DNA of 64,000 nt from Bacteroides intestinalis (GCF_902364365.1 NZ_CABJDN010000012.1:124001-188000), one strand, 5' to 3'. Shown: positions 50,671 through 59,763, counted from the stretch's first letter. Translations and numbers: made by a program. Notes: generated by a model not told the origin, from the letters alone.

Positions 50671-50760
50671 CCGTACCAGAGATACACTTGCTCCGTACCA
50701 AAGCCGTACTTTCTCCGTGCAGAGGTACTTTTGACCGAAGAATGTATGGAGCAAGTACGG
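50671..50760. repeat. 22-bp-period repeat array D (word CTTGCTCCGTACC)
   Basis: CCGTACC starts at 50671 and 50693 and CCGTGCA at 50715, exactly 22 bp apart; the longer word CTT(G/T)CTCCGT(A/G)C covers 50687 and 50709. An inverted copy, GGAGCAAGTACGG, lies at 50748-50760. The array is upstream of leuS in the 656-bp gap before the EamA gene. Confidence 0.8.
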
Positions 50761-50863
50761 TTCGAATACGTTTCAGACAGGTAGCGGAACATTCTGGAAA
50801 TATATATATTTTCCTATTTAGTAATAAAGTAGCGGAAAAAGGTGGAAAAAATATAAATAAATG

Positions 50864-50895
50864 CTTGACAAAGTAATTTTTATTGCTTATATTTG
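50864..50895 (+). promoter_or_regulatory. Strong Bacteroides-type promoter in the leuS-EamA gap
   Basis: CTTG (50864-50867), 20 nt, then TATATTTG (50888-50895) fits TTTG-N19-21-TAnnTTTG well. There is no long reading frame behind it; it appears to drive the short transcript at 50902-51026. Confidence 0.6.
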
Positions 50896-50901
50896 TGAAG
50901 T

Positions 50902-51026
50902 GCTTATTAAAACTAATTCAAGTAATGTAATACAAAAAATGGCTAAGTTAATTCAATAGGATTTTACACAAAAGTGTTTTTAGGATATTTCAAGGGATGA
51001 AGTCTGAGAAGATTTCATCCCTTTTT
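50902..51026 (+). ncRNA. Candidate small RNA of about 125 nt
   Basis: A predicted start about 7 nt after the -7 box and an intrinsic terminator at 50992-51026 (stem AAGGGATGAA/TTCATCCCTT, 12-nt loop, T5) bound this unit. It contains a possible six-codon reading frame, ATG at 50939 to TAG at 50957 (MAKLIQ). No match to a known RNA family was recognised. A leader peptide or attenuator for the EamA gene is less likely because that gene has its own promoter. Confidence 0.5.
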
Positions 51027-51082
51027 GTTTATTTTTCTGCCAGATTGCTGAAAAACACTCTAATCACGTTGTTAATAAACGT

Positions 51083-51109
51083 GGGTGAAGTTTTTTAAAA
51101 ACGTCACCC
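51083..51109. promoter_or_regulatory. 27-nt near-perfect palindrome upstream of the EamA promoter
   Basis: GGGTGAAGTTTTT and TAAAAACGTCACCC mirror each other with one mismatched pair. It ends 46 bp before the -33 element of the EamA gene and could be an operator or a second terminator behind the small RNA. Confidence 0.45.
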
Positions 51110-51154
51110 TTATTTATTAAAAACGTTTCCGGCGTCTATTAAATCCCTTGTTTT

Positions 51155-51186
51155 ATTGTACAAAAAGTAGAAATGGTATATCTTTG
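51155..51186 (+). promoter_or_regulatory. Promoter of the EamA transporter gene
   Basis: ATTG (51155-51158), 20 nt, then TATCTTTG (51179-51186), 21 nt before ATG 51208. Confidence 0.55.
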
Positions 51187-51207
51187 CCCATAATTTATCG
51201 GGAACGT

Positions 51208-52086
51208 ATGAATGAGAAGAAAAATTACACCTATCATCTGATAGCGATCTTCACCGTAGGAGTGTGGGGATTAACTTTTATCTCCACCAAAGTTTTAATA
51301 GCCAATGGACTTTCTCCGAAAGAAATCTTTCTGCTTCGTTTTCTGATTGCTTATATTGGTATCTGGTTTATATCTCCCCGCAAGCTGTTTGCAAATAACT
51401 GGAAAGATGAACTTTGGTTGTTGTTGGGTGGCATCACGGGCGGTTCCGTCTATTTTCTGACGGAGAATATGGCTTTGGGCATTACATTGGCTACTAATGT
51501 GGCGTTTATTGTTTGTACGGCTCCGTTGCTTACCACTATCTTTTCATTGATGATTTATAAGAAGGAAAAGGCTACCCACACTTTGATAGGCGGTTCGCTG
51601 ATCGCATTGGTAGGGGTGGCAATGGTGGTTTATAATGGGAGTTTTGTTTTGAAAATATCTCCGTTGGGCGATTGTCTTACTTTGGTTGCTGCTCTTTCAT
51701 GGGCGTTCTATAGTCTGATAATGAAGAAGATGACAGGAAGGTATAATACTATTTTTATTACTCGCAAGATCTTTTTCTATGGTATATTGACTACGCTTCC
51801 CGTTTTTATGTTTCAACCTTGGAAGGCTGACCTTTCTTTGCTCATTCAGCCTTCCATTCTGTTGAATTTATTGTTTCTGGGTGTAGTTGCTTCCCTTATT
51901 TGTTTTGCAGTTTGGAATGTTGTACTGAAAAATCTGGGAACGGTACGCGCTTCCAACTATATTTATCTCAATCCGCTGTTCACTTTGGTAGGATCGGCTA
52001 TCCTGTTGGATGAACATCTCACAATTATTGCACTGATTGGGGCTGCTTGTATTATGGGGGGAGTGTATATGGCTGGGAAAAGGTAA
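51208..52086 (+). CDS. EamA/DMT-family transporter
   Basis: A 292-residue inner-membrane protein with ten predicted helices arranged as two EamA repeats of five (about 5-140 and 150-290). Typical stretches are FTVGVWGLTFISTKVLIANG at the start, NVAFIVCTAPLLTTIF, and the second-repeat ends NLGTVRASNYIYLNPLFTLV and GAACIMGGVYMAGKR. The family exports or imports amino acids, nucleosides or other metabolites; the substrate is unknown. ATG 51208 fits the promoter at 51155-51186. It converges with the PUL2 operon, the two stops being 15 bp apart. Confidence 0.9.
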   Translation: MNEKKNYTYHLIAIFTVGVWGLTFISTKVLIANGLSPKEIFLLRFLIAYIGIWFISPRKLFANNWKDELWLLLGGITGGSVYFLTENMALGITLATNVAFIVCTAPLLTTIFSLMIYKKEKATHTLIGGSLIALVGVAMVVYNGSFVLKISPLGDCLTLVAALSWAFYSLIMKKMTGRYNTIFITRKIFFYGILTTLPVFMFQPWKADLSLLIQPSILLNLLFLGVVASLICFAVWNVVLKNLGTVRASNYIYLNPLFTLVGSAILLDEHLTIIALIGAACIMGGVYMAGKR

Positions 52087-52101
52087 GAGTCATACTTGTT
52101 T

Positions 52102-53610
52102 TCAGGGTTTATCTAAATAATAAAAGGCTACGGACTTATAATTTACAGGATGTGTATTTCCAACCATACCATGTTCTATACCCATGTAGAATTCCTTTTC
52201 AAATGATAATTTGTCTGTTGTATAGAAACGGAATCCCCCGGTACGTGCAGTTTTTAAATGATAATCCAGGCAGCCATGTAGTGGCAGGCTTTTAGATCTA
52301 TCCCATTTTCCGGGTAAATCATACCATCCTCCATTGTAATAATCTTCGGAACCCGTACCGTGAATACGCATTTTACCGTCTACATAAGTGGAATCATCTC
52401 CTTCGAAGAATACCATATTACCAGGATATAAACCTTGTGCTGAGTGAATGGTACCTACGTAATGCCCTTTACCTTTTACGGAAAGGAAATCATAAAATTT
52501 GCCTTGTTCCGGATTAATTTCTCCATGCCAGAAAGCATATAATTTACCTTCGGTTTGTTTGATTCTGGCTTCCGTATTATAATAAATCTTCACTTTGAAA
52601 GGAATAGTTGTTCCTTCTATAGCTCGATACTGCAATGACATTTTTGCGGATTGGTCGAATGGGCAAGGTAGAAAACAATAATGCCTTCCTGCATCACTTC
52701 CTATAATCATTCCGTTCATGGATGGCTTTTCTGTGGAATATCCAAAGAAATCTTGCATCGGAATGTTTATCGCAGGAACTTCTTCTTCATCCCATATAGC
52801 CTGTAGAAATACATTTTTGTGAAGAAGCTGTTCGCTGTTAATTTCAAATCCTACGATTCGTCCCGGTGTATTTGTATGGAAGAACTCTTTTTCTTCACCT
52901 GGAGCCAATGAAAAAGAAAGTTCTTCTGTCTGGCAATTTGCAGACTTTCCTTCAGCAAAAGTGTTCATATGGGATTTGGAAAAGTTTTCCCATACCCGGC
53001 ATGCTTTCGATAAAGCAATTTTCTCTTCAGAAGATAGGTCGATTGAAAAGCTTTCTATATCATAGTTTGGCATATTGCGGTATTGAATTTGATAGAATTT
53101 CATTTGAGCACCATTCAATACAATCTTGCATGATTTTTTGTATGGAATGGGGAGATAGCAATAATATCCGCCTACTCCTTCTCCGCAAACTGGGTTTATG
53201 AAAGGATATTGTTTGTTAGAGAATAAATCCTGGAAGCAGATTTTCAATTGGGCTTTTTTCTGTCCGTCAAAGTAGAATTCTAATGTATCGTTAGTAGGGG
53301 TAGGGGTCCAGATGCGATTAATGATTCCGGGACCTTTCATTTCCGCAATAACAAGTTTATCACTTTCTTTCCGAAGATATGAATAAGTGCCGTTAAATCC
53401 ATCATCATTGCCTCCTGTTCTATCATAGCTGGAAATTTGCTCCACGATACAGTTGGAACGGAAATCGGGTAATAAATCCAGGCGATAAAGAGATTCTAAT
53501 TCTGATGAATAATTATATTTTCTCTTTGTAACGGTGGAACAGGAGAGGAGTAGACATATAATTACTCCTCCTGCTACTATAAAGTGATTCTTAATCCATT
53601 TATTCTGCAT
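52102..53610 (-). CDS. DUF2961 / GH172-like lipoprotein (PUL2, distal)
   Basis: A 502-residue lipoprotein from ATG 53610 with lipobox CLLLSC. It carries the DUF2961 fold now classed as GH172, known from alpha-D-fructofuranosidase and alpha-D-arabinofuranosidase activities. Landmarks are ISSYDRTGGNDDGFNGTYS (about 75-93), MKGPGIINRIWTPTPTND, DSTYVDGKMRIHGTGSEDYYNGGW (in two blocks), and GMVGNTHPVNYKSVAFYY at the end. The Glu in GTGSED is the candidate nucleophile. The position equal to E291 of its neighbour appears to be Tyr here, so it may differ in activity. It follows the other GH172 gene by 34 bp. Confidence 0.82.
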   Translation of the reverse strand: MQNKWIKNHFIVAGGVIICLLLSCSTVTKRKYNYSSELESLYRLDLLPDFRSNCIVEQISSYDRTGGNDDGFNGTYSYLRKESDKLVIAEMKGPGIINRIWTPTPTNDTLEFYFDGQKKAQLKICFQDLFSNKQYPFINPVCGEGVGGYYCYLPIPYKKSCKIVLNGAQMKFYQIQYRNMPNYDIESFSIDLSSEEKIALSKACRVWENFSKSHMNTFAEGKSANCQTEELSFSLAPGEEKEFFHTNTPGRIVGFEINSEQLLHKNVFLQAIWDEEEVPAINIPMQDFFGYSTEKPSMNGMIIGSDAGRHYCFLPCPFDQSAKMSLQYRAIEGTTIPFKVKIYYNTEARIKQTEGKLYAFWHGEINPEQGKFYDFLSVKGKGHYVGTIHSAQGLYPGNMVFFEGDDSTYVDGKMRIHGTGSEDYYNGGWYDLPGKWDRSKSLPLHGCLDYHLKTARTGGFRFYTTDKLSFEKEFYMGIEHGMVGNTHPVNYKSVAFYYLDKP

Positions 53611-53644
53611 ATTATAATTCTCTTTTTCCTTGATAAACAAATCC

Positions 53645-54799
53645 TTATTCGTCTCCCCAGGCATTATTTCCTTTCGTCTTTTTCCAGGTTTCGCGCATCT
53701 GATGAATATTCCAGAAATTAATCAAGGATTTCAATTTGCGACTTGCTTTATCCGGAATGGCGGGAATGGGATAAGCTTTATCCTGATACCAATAGGCAAC
53801 TGTGGCAATATCCAAATTCATATCATTGGATGTACCATGTTCAATGGTTGCTTTCAGTGATTTTTCAAAGAAGACAGGATCGTTTATAAAGAAACGGTAC
53901 GCATGGGTACGTCCTAACCATCCGGTTTCATTATTCACCCGGGGGTAACCGAAGAAAGGACTTTGGAAAGGTTCTTTTGGACACCATGAAGTATTGAAAA
54001 AATCTTCTGTTCCGGTACCTACCATTGAAGGTATTTCTTCTCCATCGATGAACCACATGTCATCTCCTTCGCCATACCAGGCAGTTGAGGGATTTTGAAC
54101 ATAGTAATTTAATCCGATGAAGTGGCCTTTACCTTGAATATCAGCAAATACATAATTTTCTTTTCCATCTATGTTGGCTATTTCTCCTCCAGTTTCGGGG
54201 TCTCTTACCGGAACTGTGACTTCACGATTGAACCATGCATGGAAACGTCCCATATCTTTTGGGAGTTTAGCTACTTCATAGTAGTCTACATAGAAAAAGA
54301 TGTTATCAATAGCATTGTCAGCCTGATTTTCTATTTCAATGCGGGCACCTTTTTCAAATGGCATCATAAAGTAGGTAGACATACCTGTTCCATCTGCAGG
54401 CCCGGTGGATAGCGCATACGATGAGAAATTGTAACTTTCATTCCAGCCTTGTCCGAAAAAAGGTCCTATCGGAGACTCTACCGAAGGATAATCATTTCCA
54501 TCCCAATATATTCGCAGGATAATGTCATTCCGGTTTATTAAATGAGGGGGAGGAGCAATGGTAAACCAAATGTGGTTGATAATTCCTGCTCCTTGAATAT
54601 CGCAGATGATGACCTTCTCATTGGGTTTGATACCAACAATACGATCACCGTTATAACCATTTTTATCATAACTGCTTATGCGTTTTGAGCGGTAGCCGCT
54701 TTTTGTTTTTGCCAGATTATATAGCTCTCCATCCATTTGCTGGGAGAAGGCTGATAAAAAGGGAAGATATAACAGTAACAATAGTAAACTACGTTTCAT
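53645..54799 (-). CDS. DUF2961 / GH172-like exported enzyme (PUL2, proximal)
   Basis: A 384-residue protein with a cleavable signal peptide (MKRSLLLLLLYLPFLSAFSQ). The length is normal for GH172. Matching landmarks are KRISSYDKNGYNGDRIVG (about 39-56), DIQGAGIINHIWFTIAP, GEGDDMWFIDGEEIPSMVG and GTGTEDFFNTSW. E265 (GTGTED) is the candidate nucleophile and E291 (NNETG) a possible acid/base; both are inferred from the general position in the family. Such enzymes act on alpha-linked D-fructofuranose or D-arabinofuranose. It is separated from SusD by a hairpin and is probably co-expressed at a lower level than SusC/D. Confidence 0.85.
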   Translation of the reverse strand: MKRSLLLLLLYLPFLSAFSQQMDGELYNLAKTKSGYRSKRISSYDKNGYNGDRIVGIKPNEKVIICDIQGAGIINHIWFTIAPPPHLINRNDIILRIYWDGNDYPSVESPIGPFFGQGWNESYNFSSYALSTGPADGTGMSTYFMMPFEKGARIEIENQADNAIDNIFFYVDYYEVAKLPKDMGRFHAWFNREVTVPVRDPETGGEIANIDGKENYVFADIQGKGHFIGLNYYVQNPSTAWYGEGDDMWFIDGEEIPSMVGTGTEDFFNTSWCPKEPFQSPFFGYPRVNNETGWLGRTHAYRFFINDPVFFEKSLKATIEHGTSNDMNLDIATVAYWYQDKAYPIPAIPDKASRKLKSLINFWNIHQMRETWKKTKGNNAWGDE

Positions 54800-54813
54800 A
54801 TTTTCATTATTTT

Positions 54814-54855
54814 ATTTCTCAGTTCCTGGTTCATTAAGAGCAGGAACTGAGAAAT
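54814..54855 (-). other. Intercistronic hairpin after SusD (PUL2)
   Basis: A perfect 15-bp stem, ATTTCTCAGTTCCTG/CAGGAACTGAGAAAT, with a 12-nt loop lies in the 71-bp SusD-GH172 gap. The - strand continues AAAATAATG rather than a T-run, so it is more likely a stability element or partial attenuator than a full terminator. PUL1 has a hairpin in the same place. Confidence 0.75.
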
Positions 54856-54870
54856 TGATGAATAATTAAA

Positions 54871-56589
54871 TTACTTCCATCCCGGATTCTGTTCCAGTTG
54901 CGGATTCAGCAAAATCTGGCGGGTAGGCAAGGGGAATAGATAATGTTTGTTAGGATCAAACTTTCTGTCTGATGCTTTCTCCAGGATGATAACACCTTCT
55001 TCGTCTATATCATAGCCCAGATTATTCCAGCGACCGTCTGTTTCATACTCAGTACCTTTATACTTGATACCTCTTAATGGTTGATTGAGTTCTATTTCTG
55101 CTGTTTTCCAACGTCTCAGGTCGTCCAAGCGGAAACCTTCCAAGCTTAATTCGATAGTTCTTTCACGACGTATCTCTTCCAGCATATTCAACCCGTTTGT
55201 AGTAACGAAATCATTAGTAAGGTGTGGCATGCCAACCCTGTCTCTTAATTTGTTAATACTTAAGTCCAATTCCGTATCTGATATCTTACTATTCTTTTCG
55301 AATGATGCTTCCGCATAGATCAGCAATACTTCGGTGTAACGGATGATAGACCAGTCATTTCCTAACGGGAATGTAATTTCAGCCTCGAATTTTACATTCC
55401 TGTATCCTGTTTGAGTCCAAAAACCAAATTCCACATTATAGACAATTCCCCTATTCGGATCGTCCAGATTGTCCCAGTTTGCATTGTACATGGGTTGTGA
55501 GAATAACCAGAAGCGTTCACCCGGTTTCAGGAAGAAGATATCCATACGGGGATCACGGTCTTCATATTCGGAAGTAAGTCTTTGATAGCCTTTGAATACA
55601 GTATTCGGATGATTAATAGGCAAACCATTTTTATCCAGATACATATCTGCCAGCTTCTTAGTCGGACAAAGATTACCGGAATGTTCGTAACGCGGAGATT
55701 CTCTGAGGTCTTCGTCATAGCGCTGTGCTAAAATGGTTTCTTTATTATCGGCTTTGGTTAAACCAGCCGGATTAGCCTTAATTTTAGAAAGCGTGAAGAA
55801 GTATTTATAAGCTAAATCTCCTAATTCTGTTCTATGATCCCATAATTCATATTCATTGCTGTCAATCACACTCTTGGAAGCCGATATTGCATCGTCCAGA
55901 AAAGCTTCAGCTCCTTGCAGACCATGATATTTTCTCCATGTTCCTTCAAACAGTGAAAATCTGGCTTTAAAAGCTAAGGCTGCTCCCTTTGATATACGAC
56001 CTTTATCATCATTAGCTATTTCTGATTCAAGTGGTAATCCGGAGATGGCTTCGTCCAAGTTCTTTTTGATAAAGGCAGCGATTGTTTCCCGAGAGTCACG
56101 CGGACCGTACAATAAATCCTTATCATCCAATGTAAGAGTTTTCTCAATTAAAGGAACACCTCCGAAACGCCTTAATAAATTGAAATATTGGTATGCTCTG
56201 AAAAATTTCATTTCAGCTTCATAGACTTTTATGTCATCTTTCAATTCATCCGGTGCAGTTGCGCATCTTTCAAGACCATAGTTTATATAGCGTATAGCCG
56301 AGTAAGCCCCATCCCAGGTTCCATCCGTAGTTCCGGCAATGTATGAGCTGTTACTTACATTATTAAATCCTGAAGGTTTAGTAATGTCTGACATATCATC
56401 ATCCGAATTGAAAGTGGATAAGCCATAATAAAAATTATTCGCGTATCGTTTGAAATCCTCTGCATTGGCAAAATATACAGGTTCGGAGATTACATCTTTT
56501 GAGTATAAATTCAAGCCTTTTTCACAGGAAACTGTAGTACCCAATAATAGTAAACAGTATCCTAATATTATATATTTATGTGTTTTCAT
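54871..56589 (-). CDS. SusD/RagB family lipoprotein (PUL2)
   Basis: A 572-residue SusD homologue with lipobox LGTTVSC (Cys near residue 23) and the typical EKGLNLYSKDVISEPVYF start. Helical TPR-like units include AEMKFFRAYQYFNLLRRFGGVPLIEK split across about 128-153, ALAFKARFSLFEGTWRKYHG follows, and the conserved end is LEGFRLDDLRRWKTAE and HYLFPLPTRQILLNPQLEQNPGWK (two blocks). It should pair with the SusC gene 12 bp upstream. Confidence 0.95.
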   Translation of the reverse strand: MKTHKYIILGYCLLLLGTTVSCEKGLNLYSKDVISEPVYFANAEDFKRYANNFYYGLSTFNSDDDMSDITKPSGFNNVSNSSYIAGTTDGTWDGAYSAIRYINYGLERCATAPDELKDDIKVYEAEMKFFRAYQYFNLLRRFGGVPLIEKTLTLDDKDLLYGPRDSRETIAAFIKKNLDEAISGLPLESEIANDDKGRISKGAALAFKARFSLFEGTWRKYHGLQGAEAFLDDAISASKSVIDSNEYELWDHRTELGDLAYKYFFTLSKIKANPAGLTKADNKETILAQRYDEDLRESPRYEHSGNLCPTKKLADMYLDKNGLPINHPNTVFKGYQRLTSEYEDRDPRMDIFFLKPGERFWLFSQPMYNANWDNLDDPNRGIVYNVEFGFWTQTGYRNVKFEAEITFPLGNDWSIIRYTEVLLIYAEASFEKNSKISDTELDLSINKLRDRVGMPHLTNDFVTTNGLNMLEEIRRERTIELSLEGFRLDDLRRWKTAEIELNQPLRGIKYKGTEYETDGRWNNLGYDIDEEGVIILEKASDRKFDPNKHYLFPLPTRQILLNPQLEQNPGWK

Positions 56590-56601
56590 ATTATCTGTTT
56601 T

Positions 56602-59600
56602 TTAAAATTGTACATTCACACCTATAGAATATGTTCTGGAGAAAGGTATTAAGTTTTCGTTGTAGGGAGCTTCAGGATCAAATCCGTCAGGCAAATTATC
56701 CCATTCAAACAGATTCATACCCGTTGCGTAGATTCTTAAATTTTCAACGCCAAACTTCTTTGTAAGTTTGGTTGGGAATGTATAACCTATCTGAACTTCC
56801 TTCAATCGCAAATATCTGTTATTAAAATATTTATATGGTGCGGTTGACCACATATAATTGTTACCCTGGATACCTCCATCCTGAGTTAAACGAGGATATT
56901 CTGCATTCGGACGATCCGTGCTCCAGGTATTGTGATAGAAATATTTGGAGGATTGTTTCCATACTTCTCCACCTCCTGCATAGGTTCCGTTTATACAATT
57001 CCATTTACCTACGCCTTGCAGGAATGCGCTGAAATCAATACCTTTCCAGTCAAGTCCTAAGTTAATACCGTATAAATAGCGTTGGTTATGAGTACCTTTA
57101 TATACAATGTCACCGGAGTTGGAATCTCCTTCCTTGTATAATGTCGGTTCCAATATTCCATCTCCGTCTTTATCTACATATTTGGCATCACCCACTCTCA
57201 GATTAGTAGGAATTCCACCTTTCATCTTAGATTTATAATCTGCAAGGTCTGCTTCGTCTTTAATGAATCCATCAAATTCATAGATAAAGAATGCATTGGT
57301 GGGATAACCCTCTACAAAAGCATTCAGGCCGTGGCCCGGATTTCTGGAATCACTTAAAGAAACAACTTTGGTTTTATTATCGCTTAAGGATACCCCTAAT
57401 CTATAACCAACCTTACCTATTTTATCTTTCCAGTTCAGTGTAAGTTCCCAACCGTTGGTTCTAACGTGAGCTCCATTGATGGAAGGGGCACTTGTTCCCA
57501 GTATAGTAGGAAATTCTTCTGCATAGAACATGTTTTTGTTATCTTTGATAAAATAGTCGAAGGTACCATTCAAACGATTATTCAATAGTCCGAAATCGAC
57601 TCCGGCATTATAAGTTTCAATGGTTTCCCATGTTCTATCGACAGCTGGCATACCTCCTAATGATGCATTAGGAACTTTCAATGGATTATTGGAATCTCCG
57701 AAGGGATATTGTCCGCCTACAAAGATGTATTGGTAATGATCGTATAATCCGATACCTGCCTGATTACCGAGTTGTCCCCAAGAAAGTCTGATTTTTAAAT
57801 TGTTCAGATAGTTCTTGGCTGGCGTGAAGAAGTTTTCATTGGAAATGATCCACGAACCGGAAACACCCCAGAAGTCTTCCCATTTATGACCTTTGGCAAA
57901 TTTGGAAGAGCCGTCATTACGGTAGGTTGCTTCAACAAAAACACGATTGTCCCAATTGTAACTTAAACGTCCGAAAATGGAAGTAATAGCCCATGCGTTG
58001 GAATATTCATCGTTATATTGTTGTTCTGCATCTCCTAAACCCAATATTGGCAATTCATCGGTAATCAGATTGTAACGGTAGGCATTGAACCCTCTGCTAT
58101 CGAGTTCTTCGTGAGAAGCACCGAACATCGCATTGAACATATGCTTGTCTGTAATATTGAAATTATAGTTGGCATGCAAAGATGTAACTATATGCTCATT
58201 TCTGCCGTAAAGAGATTCCGTTTTAGTCTTTCCACCTTCCCAGTAATCTATTACATCGTAGTTTAGAGAACCATCCCAATGATAAGTTTGGTGTCTTTTG
58301 CGATAATACTTCTCATCGGTGATATCATAATTCAAGGACATGTCACCTGTAATGGTTAAGTTTTTGATAGGAGTAATATCAAAGCCCAACTGTGTGTAAT
58401 AAGAATAATAAGTTTTCCATTTATTACCTGTGTGCTGTGCATAGGCAATCGGATTACCGAAACCACCGGAAGCATAATACTCTCCTTGTGGATTATAAGT
58501 AGGCTGGCAGTTCCAGGTCCAGTAAGTTAACCATGCCAGATGATCGATGTTATAAGGCTCTGTTACTTTCTTACGACCTACATATACGTTGGAACGGAGT
58601 TTAATGTACTTATTCACATTATATTCATATTTGAAGCGTCCCCAATATTTCTTGTTATTGTGTTCTCCATAGTTGAACATGGAACCTTGATCAAGATAAC
58701 CTATAGAAGCATAGTAATTGGATTTTTCCGAGCCTCCGGATATGGATAGATTGTGTGAATGGTCGAAAGCTGTTCCATACATCTCATCCCACCAGTCATG
58801 CCAACCTAACACTAAATCGGGAGTATCACCAAATGGACCTTTTACAACCTGAGGATTCTTGGAATAGATATCGGCAGTTTCTACATAAGGAAGCAGATGA
58901 GTGAAAAAATGGTTGGTTATTCCATCATTAGCATATAGTTCACCCATCATTTCGATGTGCTGCAGAACGTTTACTTTCTGTGGTACACTGGCAGGAGTAT
59001 TGAAAGTAAAATTACCGGTATAATTGATTGTCGGCTTTTCGGATTTACCTTTCTTAGTGGTGACCAATAAAACACCACCGGCTGCACGAGCACCATAAAT
59101 GGCGGCCTGTGCATCTTTCAGGATAGTGATATTCTCAATATCTTGCGGATTAATCTTATTCAGAGCATCTGCATTATTGTCTTTATACGGAATACCATCT
59201 ACTACTACCAGAATTCCCGGGTCCGAACGCGATGTAACGCCTCTGACCTGGATGGAATAACCTTCTTCACCTACTTTACCCTGATTCGTTCTTCTGATTT
59301 CCATACCGGGAACCACACCTTGTAAAAGTTCGGCCGTATTCGTCACCGGTCTGTTCATTAATTTATCAGAGTTTACCAGGTCTACTGCACCGGTGGTGGT
59401 AGCCCTGGTCTTTGTACCATAACCGATGGCTACTACTTCCTGAAGCATTACAGCATCTTCTTTCAATCTGATGTTAATAACAGACTTCTTTCCGACTTCT
59501 ACTTTTTCAGATTTCATTCCAACAAAGGAGAAAACTAATTTTTTTCCATCCTGAGTTGTAATTTCATACTTACCGTCCACATCCGTAATAGTCCCGATAG

Positions 59601-59763
59601 TGGTTCCTTCTACCGTTACTGAAACACCAGGCATAGGATTACCTTCTAAATCTTCAACTACGCCATGTACTACCTTTTGTTGTGCCCATAGCGGAGCTCC
59701 CACTATCAAGCAAATTGCAAGCAAAATTGTTGCTAAGCATCTGTTTTTACATGCTGATTTCAT
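56602..59763 (-). CDS. SusC/RagA family TonB-dependent transporter (PUL2)
   Basis: A 1,053-residue outer-membrane receptor from ATG 59763; 34 more codons upstream are open but lie before the signal peptide (MKSACKNRCLATILLAICLI). A carboxypeptidase-regulatory-like domain (about 32-110), a plug domain (about 118-228; VTNTAELLQGVVPGMEIRRT, YGARAAGGVLLVTTKKGK) and a 22-strand barrel ending in Phe (YSIGVNVQF) are present. It should take up the PUL2 oligosaccharide. No second regulator or signalling (STN) domain is present at its N terminus. Confidence 0.95.
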   Translation of the reverse strand: MKSACKNRCLATILLAICLIVGAPLWAQQKVVHGVVEDLEGNPMPGVSVTVEGTTIGTITDVDGKYEITTQDGKKLVFSFVGMKSEKVEVGKKSVINIRLKEDAVMLQEVVAIGYGTKTRATTTGAVDLVNSDKLMNRPVTNTAELLQGVVPGMEIRRTNQGKVGEEGYSIQVRGVTSRSDPGILVVVDGIPYKDNNADALNKINPQDIENITILKDAQAAIYGARAAGGVLLVTTKKGKSEKPTINYTGNFTFNTPASVPQKVNVLQHIEMMGELYANDGITNHFFTHLLPYVETADIYSKNPQVVKGPFGDTPDLVLGWHDWWDEMYGTAFDHSHNLSISGGSEKSNYYASIGYLDQGSMFNYGEHNNKKYWGRFKYEYNVNKYIKLRSNVYVGRKKVTEPYNIDHLAWLTYWTWNCQPTYNPQGEYYASGGFGNPIAYAQHTGNKWKTYYSYYTQLGFDITPIKNLTITGDMSLNYDITDEKYYRKRHQTYHWDGSLNYDVIDYWEGGKTKTESLYGRNEHIVTSLHANYNFNITDKHMFNAMFGASHEELDSRGFNAYRYNLITDELPILGLGDAEQQYNDEYSNAWAITSIFGRLSYNWDNRVFVEATYRNDGSSKFAKGHKWEDFWGVSGSWIISNENFFTPAKNYLNNLKIRLSWGQLGNQAGIGLYDHYQYIFVGGQYPFGDSNNPLKVPNASLGGMPAVDRTWETIETYNAGVDFGLLNNRLNGTFDYFIKDNKNMFYAEEFPTILGTSAPSINGAHVRTNGWELTLNWKDKIGKVGYRLGVSLSDNKTKVVSLSDSRNPGHGLNAFVEGYPTNAFFIYEFDGFIKDEADLADYKSKMKGGIPTNLRVGDAKYVDKDGDGILEPTLYKEGDSNSGDIVYKGTHNQRYLYGINLGLDWKGIDFSAFLQGVGKWNCINGTYAGGGEVWKQSSKYFYHNTWSTDRPNAEYPRLTQDGGIQGNNYMWSTAPYKYFNNRYLRLKEVQIGYTFPTKLTKKFGVENLRIYATGMNLFEWDNLPDGFDPEAPYNENLIPFSRTYSIGVNVQF

